From Diabrotica undecimpunctata (lineage: Eukaryota > Arthropoda > Insecta > Coleoptera > Chrysomelidae): a stretch of DNA of 64,000 nt. This document shows, in pieces, positions 11,215 to 21,991 of this stretch (positions are counted from its first letter, which is position 1; each line of letters begins with the position of its first letter). The stretch lies in contig NC_092803.1 of NCBI RefSeq assembly GCF_040954645.1, forward strand, positions 11,161,230 to 11,225,229. Direction: 5' to 3'. The position numbers and the translations under genes are program-made. The notes below the pieces were generated by a model, which saw nothing but the letters and a program-made list of their open reading frames with translations, was not told the origin of the DNA and searched no databases.

Positions 11215-11705
11215 CTTTCTGAGACAGGGATATCCGCTTTCTCCATTATTGGTTAACCTGACATTAGAATAGGTTATGTGAAAAATACAGATCCTTATTT
11301 ACAATGCCTTACAATCCAGATATACGAAACTATAATACAACCATCAGTCATGTACGTAAGCGGAACTCGGACGCTACCAAAAAAAAAGTTAATAAATAGT
11401 TTGTATGGGAACGTAAATTCCTTCGAATAATGTATGGCTCTTGCAGAGATGGTGTGACAAACTAATGAAAGCAGAGACACGATGGGCAGAATATGTGATA
11501 CGCAGTAACGACAATCGTCTTATAAACAATGGGTTTTTGCAAAGACCAGATGGAAGAAGATCTAGGAGGGCTTAGAAAAAGGTGAAAAATGCAATCAGAG
11601 AGGATCTGGAGAAAACGAAAATGAGATAATGTGAAATAGTTGCACAGAATCGACAAGAATGGAAGGAAACAGTAAACGCTGCAAAGACTCACCAAGAGTC
11701 GTAAC
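11215..11705 (+). pseudogene. LINE endonuclease/RT C-terminal relic
   Basis: It opens with LRQGYPLSPLLVNLTLE, a decayed RQGDPLSPLLFNL box, and ends with EIVAQNRQEWKETVNAAKTH near 11630-11690, the usual close of one insect LINE family. The YADD box and most of the thumb are deleted. The product is non-functional. Confidence 0.6.
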
Positions 11706-12639
11706 GCTATTAATGATGATAACTTATTTTATCGTACATATTTTTCTCTGTTTTGTCTTCGTATGTTCAAAATATTATTTCTATTTGTTCAGTTTGTTTA
11801 CTTCATCTGCTACTTAATGTAGGCAACCATGATTCCAGTAATCTAAAAATATACTTGCCTTTACTAATTGTTCACTTTATATCTTGTAGGAAAATGTAAT
11901 ATAATGGTAATATGTTAAAACCTAAAAAAATAATAACATTTTAGTCACCAGTTTAGGCAAAAAATAATAAATAAGAAACTATATATTTATTGTTGCAAAT
12001 AAATCTCACTTCCGTACATTTTTAGAGTGGTGGCGCCACTATTATTTTAATAACTATCTTTTCCAGCAAAAATATTTGTCAGTAAATTTTTCCTAGCCAA
12101 TATTTTTTTAAGAAAAGCTGTACGTTAAACTTGTTTTAAAAACAGTCAATTTATACTATATAAATTTACTTTTTGAAAATGTGGACCAAATTTAAATGCC
12201 ATCAAAAACAAAATATTCTTTAACATCACAGTTGCGCCATCTACCAGAAATTTTTAAACCCTACTTTATAGAGCGCTACTTTTAGTAGTTTAGTATTAGT
12301 GTTTTGTGGAAAATATTGGAATTCTTGAAAAATAAATAAATAGGAAAACCGAATCACGTAATATGAATGATTATAAAAAATTAGGAAAAAAATAAGAAGT
12401 ATGAACACTCCTAAAAATTCGTTAACAAAACACAACATGTCAATTCATTCATTTATTTTAAAATATAACTTTCTAGTTTACTGTGTCATTATAAATCTAC
12501 AAAAGTCATGTAAAACATAACGATCTAACCTCTTTGGTATATAAGAGACTGGTACCGGCCAGAATTAATAACAAAGGAATCTATGCAAAGTAAAAAATAA
12601 TATGATTCCCTCAACAAATAAAAAAAACAAACTAAACGT
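11706..12639. other. AT-rich sequence, nothing recognised
   Basis: No coding or repeat signal recognised. A small palindrome (gtggcgccac) lies at about 12031-12040. Confidence 0.4.
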
Positions 12640-14500
12640 CTTCTTCTTTTTATGTAGACTAGACATGACTTTGTCTGTTTTTCAATGTGCCCCGAGTAAG
12701 TTGTCGTTCCACCGTTTTTATGGTTTTACTGATCGTTTTCCTATTGGGGAACTGTCTCGGACCGCCTTTACTACTCTATTTGTTGTTATTCAGCTTTTAT
12801 GATCGTTTCATTTTACTCTTCTATTTCTTATCCAGTACATGGTGTTCTCCACCTTGCGTAAACGTCGTATATCTGTTTCCAGCTCCATGGGCGCCGCCGC
12901 CAGGATTATTTTAAGGGTATTTGCATCTACACATACTATTAACCAATATAACATATAATACTATATATTATGAGTTATGTACTTTTTCCGGACAGGGTTG
13001 TGTAATTGTACCCCCATGTAACATTGCATTATTGGTCTGTGGACTGTTTTCTAAACTCTGCCTTTCATTTCTTTTCCGATATTGTTATTTCTCCAAATTG
13101 TTTCATTCAGGCAACCTGCTGCTCTGTTTGCTGTATTCACTGATCTTCCACTTCTATTTCGAGCTTTCCGTAACTGGATAATGTGATGCCCCGATATTTA
13201 AACTCCATTACTTGTTCTATTGTCTGACCTTCTAGCTCCAATTTACATCTTAGTAAATGAGCTATGTCAACAAAATGAGAAGAGTGCTATGTACAAGGGA
13301 TTTAAAATTGGAACTAAGAGTTAGGTTTGCGAGGTGCTATGTTTTTTCGACTTTATTTTATGGAATGGAATCTTGGATCTTGAATGCGACATCAATGAAA
13401 AAACTGGAATCATTCGAGCTGTGGGTGTATAGAAGAATTCTGAAAATATCGTGGACAGAACACATCACAAACAAAGAGGTTCTGAGAAGGATGAATAAAG
13501 AAATAGAAGTTTTAAATATAATTAACACAAGAAAATTGGAATATCTCGGACATATTACACGTGGAGAGAAATACACCTTGCTCCAACTGATTAGGCAGGG
13601 AAAGATCCAAGGAAAGAGAAGCATAGGGAGGCGTAGAATGTCATGGCTGCGCAACCTGAGAGAGTGGTACGGATGTACATCAAATGAACTTTTTAGAGTA
13701 GCTGTCTCAAAAGTCTGAATAGCTATGATGATTGCCAACCTCCGCCGCGGAGATAGCACTTGAAGAAGAAATGAGCTATTATAATCAAGCATTTTGTCTT
13801 TTTTGTAGTGTAGTGTTGCTTTTTTTTGAGTAGTATTGCGTCGTCTTCATAGTATAATAGGTATTTTAAGTTGTTTTTCTCCCATTTGGTATTTTTTTTT
13901 AGTTCTTACTTTTTTTTGATTATTTTATCTATAATCAGGTTGAACAAAAGAGGACTCAGGAAATCATCCTGTTTTATCCCATTGCCTTTTATTGTGTTAT
14001 TTGGTAGATATACGGGTTTATCGACCACGTGACCTTCCCTTGATCATTTAGGTGATGTGATCGATAACTCTGACCCATTAGAAAAAGATGCAGGGACTGC
14101 TTTGGGTCAGTTTTCTTAGTAGCACTGGAGAACGGGCCTATATTACTTACAGCTCTCAGTCTATTTGGTTATTACAGTCAGTTTGTAAACCTTTTTTGTA
14201 TATAGGTATAAAAGTGAGCTTGTACCAATCATATTACCATTTTCTTGTGTTTCAGATTTCATTATATAGTTTGAACATTATTTCAATCCCCATATCTTCC
14301 ATTTCTTTGAGTGTTTTCGCCGTTATTCCATCTTCCCCTTGAGATTTTCTAGTTTTTATTGTCTTTATGACAGTTTCTATTTCGGATTTTAAAATATGTG
14401 GGTCATTTTCTTTCTTTATTTTTTCTTTATTATGTATCATACATGTATACATGATATGCTCAATTATTATTTGCTCAGGGGCAAAATATAAAAACAAAGA
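12640..14500 (-). pseudogene. LINE reverse transcriptase relic, family X, copy B (split by an RTE-like insertion)
   Basis: Reading down from 14500: EIETVIKTIKTRKSQGEDGI, GIEIMFKLYNEI, then near 14010-13900 GNGIKQDDFLSPLLFNLIID and KKYQMGEKQLK. The frame is interrupted at 13768-13266 by a plus-strand insertion. It resumes at 13265 with LRCKLELEGQTIEQVMEFKY and GITLSSYGK, and ends near 12870-12650 with RVVKAVRDSSPIGKRSV and KRWNDNLLGAH. Removing the insertion and one duplication gives a sequence that lines up with copy A (about 1141-1200) without a gap. Numerous stops. Confidence 0.8.
13266..13768 (+). mobile_element. 5'-truncated RTE-like LINE insertion 1
   Basis: It encodes a C-terminal RT segment (13266-13718): NKMRRVLCTRDLKLELRVRF, FYGMESWILNATSMKKLESF, ELWVYRRILKISWTEHITNK and KIQGKRSIGRRRMSWLRNL. 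It ends with a GAAGAA-type tail at 13761-13768. The 11 bp aaatgagctat are present on both sides (13255-13265 and 13769-13779), a target-site duplication. The copy at 37226-38071 is very similar over the shared part. The coding frame is open through 13718. The site lies inside family X copy B. Confidence 0.9.
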
Positions 14501-14619
14501 AAACGTTTACAATAAAAAATATTCTCTCGCAAAAGATCAAAAAAGAAAAGTATCTAAATACAAAATAATTAAATTAGTCTTCCTCCATTGTAGGATACAA
14601 ACACATATTACAGTGAATT

Positions 14620-14938
14620 TTTTTCTCACTCTGATTTTTGCAAACAAATTGTTGGCATGAGTCACAGGAAACGATTGTTTTATTGTTTTTATGCACACTG
14701 CATATATGGCACCGTCACTTCGGTTTACCATGCTGGTGGGTTCTTTGGCACTTTAAAAAGGCAGCAGAAATTCTTTTACATCTTTTGGAAGTGTTGTATC
14801 TTCGCTCGGTCTTCTAAATGATCCCACATCAGGAAGAAACTTAATTAAAATAAGACTTTTCTCCTTCTTTGTGGCGACATATTTGGCTTAGTGCAATAAT
14901 TATAAATATCTTCGGAATTTATTCCAGTTAAATCTAGT
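14620..14938 (-). pseudogene. piggyBac C-terminal relic (cysteine-rich end)
   Basis: In three minus frames one sees ILDLTGINSEDIYNYC at the upstream end, RRRK, then RCHICSVHKNNKTIVSCDSC and QQFVCKN. A CxxC...CxxC...C cluster after a short spacer resembles the RING-like C-terminus of piggyBac transposases, as in the better copy at 30786-32606. Only this end remains, with frameshifts. The family call is tentative. Confidence 0.45.
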
Positions 14939-15548
14939 ATGCAAAAAATGCGCATCTTGATGGGTAAACCTCTGCACGGGCGACATCCGAATGAAGTCAG
15001 TCAAGACTATGTCGACAATATAGCGTCGAACTATTGGCTGACATCAGGAAAGATGTTCCCTGAAATAGAAGGTTCATTACTCGCCATTCAGGATCAGGTT
15101 ATACCCACCAAAAATTACCTGAAATATATCGTCAAAGACCCTCAGGTCCAAAACGACAAATGCCGATATGGATGTCAAGCCCAAGAAACTATCCAATATC
15201 TTACCGGGGGCTGCGAGGCATTTCCTACAACTGAATATAAGGAACGGTATGACTTAGTAGGAAAAATCATCCATCAAGAGATAGCTTTTAAACTGGGACT
15301 TCTACAAACAAACCATCTCCCATATTATCAATACGTTCCTGAGAGTATGCTTGAGAATAACAACTACAAGCTATATTGGGATCGCACTGTGCTTACAGAC
15401 CAAACTGTAGCACATAATAGACCAGATCTCGTGCTAGTTAATAAACTAACAAACAAACAACACTAATCGATGTGGCGATACCTAACAACAATAATCTGCG
15501 TGTTAAGTACAACGAAGAGATCGCCAAAGTCGATCGCAAAAGTAGTGT
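14939..15548 (+). pseudogene. R2-like LINE C-terminus (CCHC plus restriction-like endonuclease)
   Basis: 175 open residues read LHGRHPNEVSQDYVDNIA, YWLTSGKMFPEIEGSLLAIQ, DQVIPTKNYLKYIVKD, then CRYGCQAQETIQYLTGGC and later AHNRPDLVLVNKL. After a one-base shift near 15464 the text continues TLIDVAIPNNNNLRVKYNEE. A CCHC-type knuckle followed by RPD...DVAIP fits the restriction-enzyme-like endonuclease end of R2/R4-type LINEs. The expected His of the knuckle is Tyr here (IQY), which by family comparison should disable it. Another relic of the same family is at 24190-24510. Confidence 0.65.
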
Positions 15549-15745
15549 CTTCTCCTACCTGGCCCTCGCTTACTGTCTACTTTCCCCTGGACAATCAATT
15601 GCAGTAGACGGTACTTATCGTGTCTCAATATGTGGCCTAGATATTTAAGCTTTTGTTGTTTGATTGTGCTCACGATTTCTTTCTCCTTTTCGATTCTTTG
15701 GAGTACCTCTATGTTGGTGACATGTTCGGTCCAGGATATAGAACC
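15549..15745 (-). pseudogene. RTE-like LINE C-terminal fragment
   Basis: The minus strand from about 15745 reads ISWTEHVTNIEVLQRIEKEK, STIKQQKLKYLGHILRHDKY and IVQGKVDSKRGPGRRR, the conserved tail of the RTE-like family. It abuts the R2-like fragment at about 15549, where one element appears to have broken into the other. Confidence 0.7.
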
Positions 15746-16097
15746 TCCAAGAAAACATAAAAAAGCTGGGTCGAAATGAACATCTATATAAGATCATGCA
15801 GAAAGTTGTGCTACTTTCGACGTCCAGATGCATGCGAAAATTTTTGGGAGATACACCGACGTACCAAGTCACCTAGGACTCGATAACATGGAAAGAGTCC
15901 CACCAGAGCTCAATCCTTTTGATACCGAGGTATCTGGGATGAGTGAATTTTCCCCTTAAAAGGACTGTGAGTCGAATGGCTAAATCTGGATGTTTATTGA
16001 TTTCAATGTACAAGAAAAAACTATAATAATTAGTAGTTTTTTTACTTACATGTTAATTTTACATTTGTTACTCAAAAATCAAAAAACATTTACTCAT
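15746..16097. other. nothing recognised
   Basis: Short open stretches without motifs; no gene called. Confidence 0.4.
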
Positions 16098-16449
16098 TAA
16101 AAAATTTTCCAATAAAATCCTTTATAAAAAGGTATATAAAAACCCCGTCGGGCTATATTAAAAAGACAAAACGTTTTCGGAATAAGTATTCCATCATCAG
16201 TGTCAATATATTACATGAATGTAGCCACTAAATATGAGGGTAAAAACCCTTTAAAAATTAATATGTGAAGTTTAGTTTACATTATGTCGTGTTTACAAAT
16301 AGGATGGTAAAGTTACCGTTGGATTGGTAACATGGCGACATATGACTCTACATAAAGTTGCAAGTCCTGAGACGGTATGTCTACGAGGACTTTATTAAAG
16401 CAACTGAAGCAATTAAAGCAACTAAAGGATTTTATTGGAAAATTTTTTA
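16098..16449. mobile_element. 352-bp element with perfect 27-bp terminal inverted repeats
   Basis: Arms 16098-16124 (taaaaaattttccaataaaa at the start) and 16423-16449 are exact reverse complements. The interior is non-coding. It could be a MITE or a non-autonomous Penelope-like copy. The latter is suggested by the CTGATGA...GAAA hairpin inside it on the minus strand (see next entry). No clear target duplication is seen. Confidence 0.65.
16150..16215 (-). ncRNA. hammerhead-ribozyme-like core (candidate)
   Basis: On the minus strand CTGATGA (16200-16194) is followed by a hairpin, GGAAT and ATTCC around a 4-nt loop (16192-16179), then GAAA (16178-16175). After that comes AACGTTTTGTC, whose final GTC is a possible cleavage triplet. 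This is the order of hammerhead core elements. Stem III is poor and stem I is only partly paired (ATATT with AATAT), so activity is doubtful. Confidence 0.35.
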
Positions 16450-16674
16450 TTATATGGTATACAGCCAACTACAGGAACTTAGTTTCCTTGTGGATTTACT
16501 CATTACTATATAATATGTGACGATATTTAATTACCTATGTTTATGCAGGTGTATAATACTCTACAAACATTGTATAATAATGTATATTACATTTTTTTGT
16601 ATTTATACGAACGAAAATAATAAATCACTATATTGCAAATATTCTTCTTTTTTTTTAATTTTGATCATTATTAA
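16450..16674. other. AT-rich spacer
   Basis: Nothing recognised. Confidence 0.4.
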
Positions 16675-17625
16675 CTAGTAAGTTGATACATACTTTTTAA
16701 ATATAGATTTTACCATCCTTATACTTAGTGAATTAAGTGTATTAATATTTATTTTGTGTATGTTTGGCAAGTGATTAAATATTTTTGGAGCAAGATACAC
16801 AGCAGATCTCTGTCCTATTGATTTCTTGATATTTCCCAATTGAACATATTGATTGGATTTAGTGCGAGTCTCGTTGTGATGAGGTAAGGTACGCAGGATA
16901 TGTTTATGATTGTATGTGTACAGTAGCAGGAAATACATATAAAGTTCCCGCGTATCCATTACGTTAGTATCACAGAATAATAAATGAGAAGAGTGTGTCA
17001 TTTCTTTATTAATTATTTTCAATATTTTTTTTTTGTAATATGTATGATAATAATTTCTTTAAGTGAGTTTTTTGTACATCGCCCCACCCAAGAATTATAT
17101 ATCTAATTCTAGACATAACTGGTGCATAATATAATATTTTTAAATATTTTAAATCTATTTTAGATTTGAGAAATTTAAGCTTTGGATTTTAGGCTCTCAT
17201 ACAATTTGTTATTTCATCTCTCTGGACATCCCATCTTAAATGAGAGTCGATTTTTATTCCAAGATATTTTATAGTGTTACTTAATTTTATAATTATATCT
17301 TTCTTCGTGTTATTAATTGTTATTGAATAGTAGTGGTCCTAATACTTTAACTTAGGTGACACCGCATCTTATGTAAAGTTTATTGCTGTTTATATTATTT
17401 ATCCTAACAATTTGTTATTATTTATCCTAACAATTTGTTGTCTGTTGTCCAAGTAAGACTTCAGTAAATTATGGACAGTGCCTCGTATTCCACTATACTA
17501 TAAATATATTGTATAGATTTTTATACACCTTTGCTATAGTTTCTGCGACTATTCCTTTATTATTTACTGACACAAATAATCTGACCATCTAAAAACTCTT
17601 CCATCTTCCATGCCTTTGTTGAAAA
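16675..17625 (-). pseudogene. CR1/L2-like LINE reverse transcriptase relic
   Basis: From about 17600 down: INNKGIVAETIAKVYKNLYN, YSGIRGTVHNLLKSYLDNRQ, a decayed GVPQGSVLGPLLF box (VLGPLLFNNN near 17360), TIKYLGIKIDSHLRWDVQRD, IDLKYLKILYYAPVMSRI, ILGWGDVQK. Then an intact 115-residue C-terminal stretch (17022-16675) reads EMTHSSHLLFCDTNVMD, RELYMYFLLLYTYNH, QRSAVYLAPKIFNHLPN. The order and motifs match RTs that end soon after the thumb, as in CR1/L2-type LINEs; the exact clade is uncertain. The YADD box is not visible. Upstream frames contain stops. Confidence 0.75.
17394..17439. repeat. 23-bp tandem duplication
   Basis: attatttatcctaacaattt plus gtt occurs twice in direct succession (17394-17416 and 17417-17439). 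It lies inside the LINE relic, in the segment coding for RQQIVRINN, and shifts the frame. Confidence 0.9.
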
Positions 17626-18137
17626 ATGAATCATATTTTCACTGGAATTCCTATGATATTCGACATATTGCAAAATTCTAAGTATCTATACTTTATAATA
17701 CTTAGAAAATTAGGTGAGTATATCAATCTAAATAGCTGTGAACGGTATTTTCCAAAAGTATTTATGATCATTCGCGGGACGCCGTGTATACTACTACCTC
17801 CGTCTATTATTTTTAGACGCATCAATGGCATGCGATCGTGTGAGGTTGGCGAATCCTTAACCTTTTGGTATCAGAATGTTGAGTATTTTTCTCGATCAAC
17901 TTGCTATGTTGTTACTGTCAGTTCTCCATTCAACACGTACGCGATGTCTCCCCTATAAAATTCGAGGCCCTAGACTCCGTTATAGTGCGCAAATAAATAA
18001 AATAAATGAAATTCTCAAGATTGGTTTATATCAGGCGACTGGAGAGTTTAGTATTCCCGTTTAACGACTTCTTGTTTGACCTAAATGCATTCAGAAGGAA
18101 TTTTGTGCCGTTATTTTAATGTAATATTCGTAGTGAA
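17626..18137 (+). promoter_or_regulatory. upstream region of the Ly6-like gene (tentative)
   Basis: No coding motif is recognised in this 512-bp stretch. Because it precedes the first exon of the Ly6-like gene, it should contain the 5'UTR and core promoter. A TATA-like tataaaa at about 17955-17961 is one candidate. A transcription start cannot be set from sequence alone. Confidence 0.25.
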
Positions 18138-18192
18138 ATGAACCTAGTTTTGTTGGGTGTTCTTTTCGGTGTTATTTATCCAGCTCAAACAG
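18138..18192 (+). CDS. Ly6/uPAR-like GPI-anchored protein, exon 1 (signal peptide)
   Basis: ATG 18138 opens MNLVLLGVLFGVIYPAQT, a typical short secretory signal peptide with a hydrophobic core. It is followed directly by a strong splice donor G|GTAAGT at 18193. One nucleotide of a codon is left over (phase 1). Joined to exon 2 (26247-26366) and exon 3 (38405-38634), the frame stays open and yields a 134-residue secreted cysteine-rich protein. The split codon GCG gives Ala at the exon 1/2 border. A near-identical exon design (18 versus 17 codons, phase 1, signal peptide only) occurs at 62417. The exon is called from splice logic and protein features; no transcript evidence is available. Confidence 0.75.
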
Positions 18193-18689
18193 GTAAGTAA
18201 ATGGGATATTGTACATACAAAAATAGCGTATTAAACAAAAATACAACTGATTGTCGAATATTATACACTACATTGTTCTGTGACTCACTATAGAAAACTA
18301 AAGAGAAACTGTTTATTAAGTGATAATATAATTAATTACATAGTCACCCTTTCCTTAATTTTACTTTTAAATCTCTGACTGTAGTATATTAATCTTTACC
18401 AAATGTTTAATTTATGTTATTAGCTGTTTTAAAGTTCGCACGTTCACTTTACAATTATCCTCATCTCCAGTTGTTATGGCATTTATTTTAAGATTTCTTT
18501 TTGTCATTTATCATATGTATATATGTATATATAAAATAGAAGATTGTTTAAATGACCGCTTCGATTTCTCTTAATGGCGTGAACCGAAATATTCAATTTT
18601 TTATTACTTCATCTCATAAAGCACGCTAAATTTGACCGATGACATAAATTATATTGGCTTTGAAGACCGCTATTTTTTGTGGGTTAGTC
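18193..18689 (+). other. intron 1 of the Ly6-like gene, unannotated part
   Basis: The intron runs 18193-26246. This part holds no recognisable gene or repeat. Confidence 0.5.
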
Positions 18690-19448
18690 GCATAGATTTG
18701 CAGCTTCAGAAAACTACACAAGAAATGGTCTAAGTAAGGGACTTAAATCGCACGATATTGGTAGTCAGTTCATATCACCTCTACCAGATATAACCATGCT
18801 CTAAAATCTTTCTAGCAGAATATCCAATGTGGCATGAGCTGTAGCTGTATGACATGTAGCGCCATTTTGTTCAAAGAAAACATCGTTGGTGTTCATATTA
18901 TCCAATTCATGGTCAAAAGAAGATAATAATCATCGCCGCTCTCAAAGAAGTATGGATCAATGATGCCGCCAGCCCTAAATTCACACCAAACAATGACTTT
19001 TTCGGAATTCATTTCACACTTTTGGATATAATTAGATTGGTTTTGTCCCAAAATCGATAATTTTGTTCGTTTACTTATTTATGGAAAAAATGGACCCATA
19101 GTTGAAGATATTTTTCTGTTATTTTGATGATTTTCGCAATGAAAATTAGGATCAGTTTCTAATTGCTCTTGAGTCTATGGTGGTTTATCTTCAGCTCCTG
19201 ACTCTGCTTCGGCTTCACCTGCACACATTCATTAACAGCGACATTTTTTTCAACAGATCTTGTGTTTTCTTGACGTATAAGTTTTAATTGATTGTTTAGT
19301 AAGCCAGTAAACTCAAATTTAACTTAAGTAGGAAGATTATAGCGACCATAAAATGCCTCAAGCGCGCTGAACGTTGCCCGAACAAAACACCTATTTTGAT
19401 AACACAATTTAACATTGGCACATGTTTTTGTACGCTATATCCATCCAT
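18690..19448 (-). pseudogene. mariner-like transposase relic
   Basis: It starts at ATG 19448 (MDGYSVQKHVPMLN). Then, through frameshifts, it reads NSEKVIVWCEFRAGGIIDPY, NMNTNDVFFEQNGATCHTA, ATLDILLERF and SCDLSPL. WC.......GPYFF followed by QQDGATCHTA and RSCDLTPLD is the standard order around the second and third catalytic residues of IS630-Tc1-mariner transposases. In QNGATCH the second catalytic Asp is replaced by Asn. The copy lies in intron 1 of the Ly6-like gene, antisense to it. Confidence 0.7.
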
Positions 19449-20019
19449 GGTAATTTAGCAAAATAGACTAAATAAATTACAGCCAATATTACAGATGTAG
19501 CTTCAAGAATATGGCCGCTACCAATGGTCAGTTGGGAAGTTTCTATTGGAAAACCCTTTAAATTATATTTCGGACTTACTTTCTTGTCTACAACACCGGT
19601 ATCCTTGACGAATTCAATACGACCTGAAGGGTTTGGTTTTTAAATAGAATAAGCAGAACACCTGTGAATAAACCCATTCTTCTTTTAGTGTTAGATTAGG
19701 TTACCCCAACGTTAGCATAACAGTTGTTTGGCACTACATATTCCTGCCCAATCGAAAATATTATTAAGCATTTCACTTCTACATTTCCTTCGAATTTCTC
19801 TGAGGCCCACGATTTTACTTTTTATGATAAGCTGATTTTGTACCAATTTTCTCCAAAACCATGCCCAAGGTATACTTTTTTTTATTTTAATAGTTTTTAA
19901 TAACTTACGAATGACATTTTATCTATTTAACATAGCTTTGTTGGTCTGCATCGCTGTCTAGGGTATTAGAAGTATTCTTCTATGCAAGAGAGTCCAGGAC
20001 TCGGTGCTATCTGACAACA
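19449..20019. other. nothing recognised
   Basis: No coding or repeat motif recognised in this part of intron 1. Confidence 0.4.
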
Positions 20020-20560
20020 CTGACTAAATATAGCTTTTGAATTTTTGGTTTAAGCTATGGTTACATAAAAATAATTTCATTTTTAGAAATGTTGTGCTAG
20101 ATGCTTCAATTCTGCATTTGAGAATCTCTCAAATCTCTCTTTTCTTGAGTCTAGGTGGTCTGTAATGTAGCATCATAGATATTTAGACCCATTCAATTAG
20201 AAACATTCATTTTTAGACCCATTTCTCTTTCTGTCGTATTAATGCAATTCAATAACCCTTGAAAGTCCTGGAGACTATAGCATATGATAACAGTGTCATC
20301 AGCGTTTTTAAGGTTATTAATCAGTTCACCGTTGAGTTTCATTCCAACGTATTTATCTTGCAAAGCCTGTTTAAAAATGCATCCCTATCTGACATTTTTA
20401 AATATATTATTCCTCGTTTAATCTCCCATCTACTCGTACGACTGATTTCTACTTCCATCACAAGTTGTCTATGATACATGGGTCTGTACCATCAATACCT
20501 TTGGTTCTTAATATGTTCAAAAGCATTCCAGTAAAAGTACACTTAAGCCATAAAGTACCT
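20020..20560 (-). pseudogene. RTE-like reverse transcriptase relic
   Basis: The clearest stretch, on the minus strand near 20330-20230, reads NGELINNLKNADDTVIICYS and DFQGLLNCINTTEREMGLK, i.e. the active-site box with NADD in place of YADD. Upstream (about 20480-20400) a decayed VRVDGRLNEE and IKRGI box can be made out. Downstream the relic breaks up. It is heavily mutated. Confidence 0.6.
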
Positions 20561-20599
20561 CAGAGGTACCCAGCGCATTCCTTAATCCAAACTGCGTTT

Positions 20600-21300
20600 T
20601 ATCTACGTTTTTTTCAGTCATGGTTGTTTTCACTATTTTCTAATACTTTCATTTCTGAACATCGATCCGCCATCCACATTTCTTTAGCCGCTTCTATTTT
20701 TTGTTTTATTTTTCTTTGTTTTCTTCTGTATTCGTCTGCCTTGTGCTTTTAATGTTTTCGTTATTTCATAAGGTCTATTATTTCTTTTGTCATTTATTGT
20801 TGTTTATCAACTCTATTAGTTACAATATGTTCTTCGAGTATATTAACTTTGTTATGAAATGTTCATGAAATAATTTCCATGCTTTCTCAAAATTTTCGTT
20901 TATTCTCATTTCCTTTATGTAATTGCTTACATAATTTTCAATTATACTTTTGTTGAGATTGCTATGTATTATGTTTGATATGCTTGAATTAACTCTTGCA
21001 TCGGCGACTTAGTTTGAGTCTGCCTCTATTTCTTTTACTTGGTGGTATCTATTCCATTATAATTCTTAACAGATTACTTTTCTCTATTCTCATTTTGTGT
21101 ATATCATCTAATTCTCTGAGGTTTTATTACTCTAACTATGTTCTCTTTATTTGCCTCTCATAAACTTTAAGTTGCTCTTCTTTTCTTGCTGTTAATATAA
21201 ATGTCTCTGCAGCATATACTACTATTGGTCTTATGGTCGTTTTGTAGATTATCATTTTTGTGTTTCGGCTTATCTTCTTATCTTTAAACATTGTTGACGA
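20600..21300 (-). pseudogene. two short LINE fragments in the same orientation
   Basis: 21300-20960 reads KMIIYKTTIRPIVVYAAETF, RKEEQLKVYERQIKR and MEWIPPSKRNRGRLKLSRR, a LINE C-terminus. 20830-20610 reads MTKEIIDLMK, DEYRRKQRKIKQKIEAAKEM and WMADRCSEM, the linker between endonuclease and RT of such elements. Since a C-terminus precedes a linker on the minus strand, they come from two different copies. Confidence 0.6.
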
Positions 21301-21991
21301 TAATCAAAGATCAAAAGACAAGAGAATGAAGAATAGACTTAAATTGTTTAAGTATCAAGTTGAAGAAAAAGTTGACGAAAGAAAACTGAAGAATGAAAAG
21401 TTATCTTAAAAAAAAATGCAAAACATATAAAGATCTCCCATAAAGCTATCCATAAAAATTGTTTAGCCAACAACCATAATAAATTACTTCATATTATAAT
21501 ACAATGCTAACAAATATGGTAAAACAGAAAATGTTAGAAATATCGTATTATACTAACATTTGGAATTTTTTATTATTACTAGGAAATAGAAATTTACATT
21601 GGTAAACAAAACATGTAAAGAACTGATGTACCTATCTATCTCGCCAAGTTTATGCTGTTTTAAAAATAAGTCAATAGAGTCAATAAACCAAGCACGAAAT
21701 TCTGAATTAATTCTGTGAAAATTTGTTTCATCTAAAAAAATAATAAACATCGACACATTTGTGTTAATATTATTACAGCTGAATCAATAATTGGAAAATT
21801 TATCGAGTTTTCAAGATAATAAAAAATTTAAAAATCATCTGTTTACCAGTATTTATCTGAAATCAGATACTAAGATTAAAAAACTTTGCGTAAGTAATTT
21901 CTCTCACTCTCCAATGGCGCTACAGCCCAAACCGGGCCTTGGCCTCCTTCAAACTATGCCTTCAACCTTGTCGGTCCCGCGCCGATCTTCT
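21301..21991. other. AT-rich sequence, nothing recognised
   Basis: A 67-codon open stretch at 21756-21553 (minus) has no motif and is not called. Confidence 0.4.

Noticed and set aside
17626..17958. 110-codon plus-strand stretch just upstream of the Ly6-like exon as a separate gene
   Set aside because: No motif, no acceptable start or splice context, and an equal-quality open frame exists on the other strand.
21553..21756. 67-codon minus-strand stretch beginning MSMFIIFLDETNFHRINSEF as a DDE transposase
   Set aside because: FLDET alone resembles a first-Asp box, but no neighbouring block (HTH, QQDG, SPD) is present.
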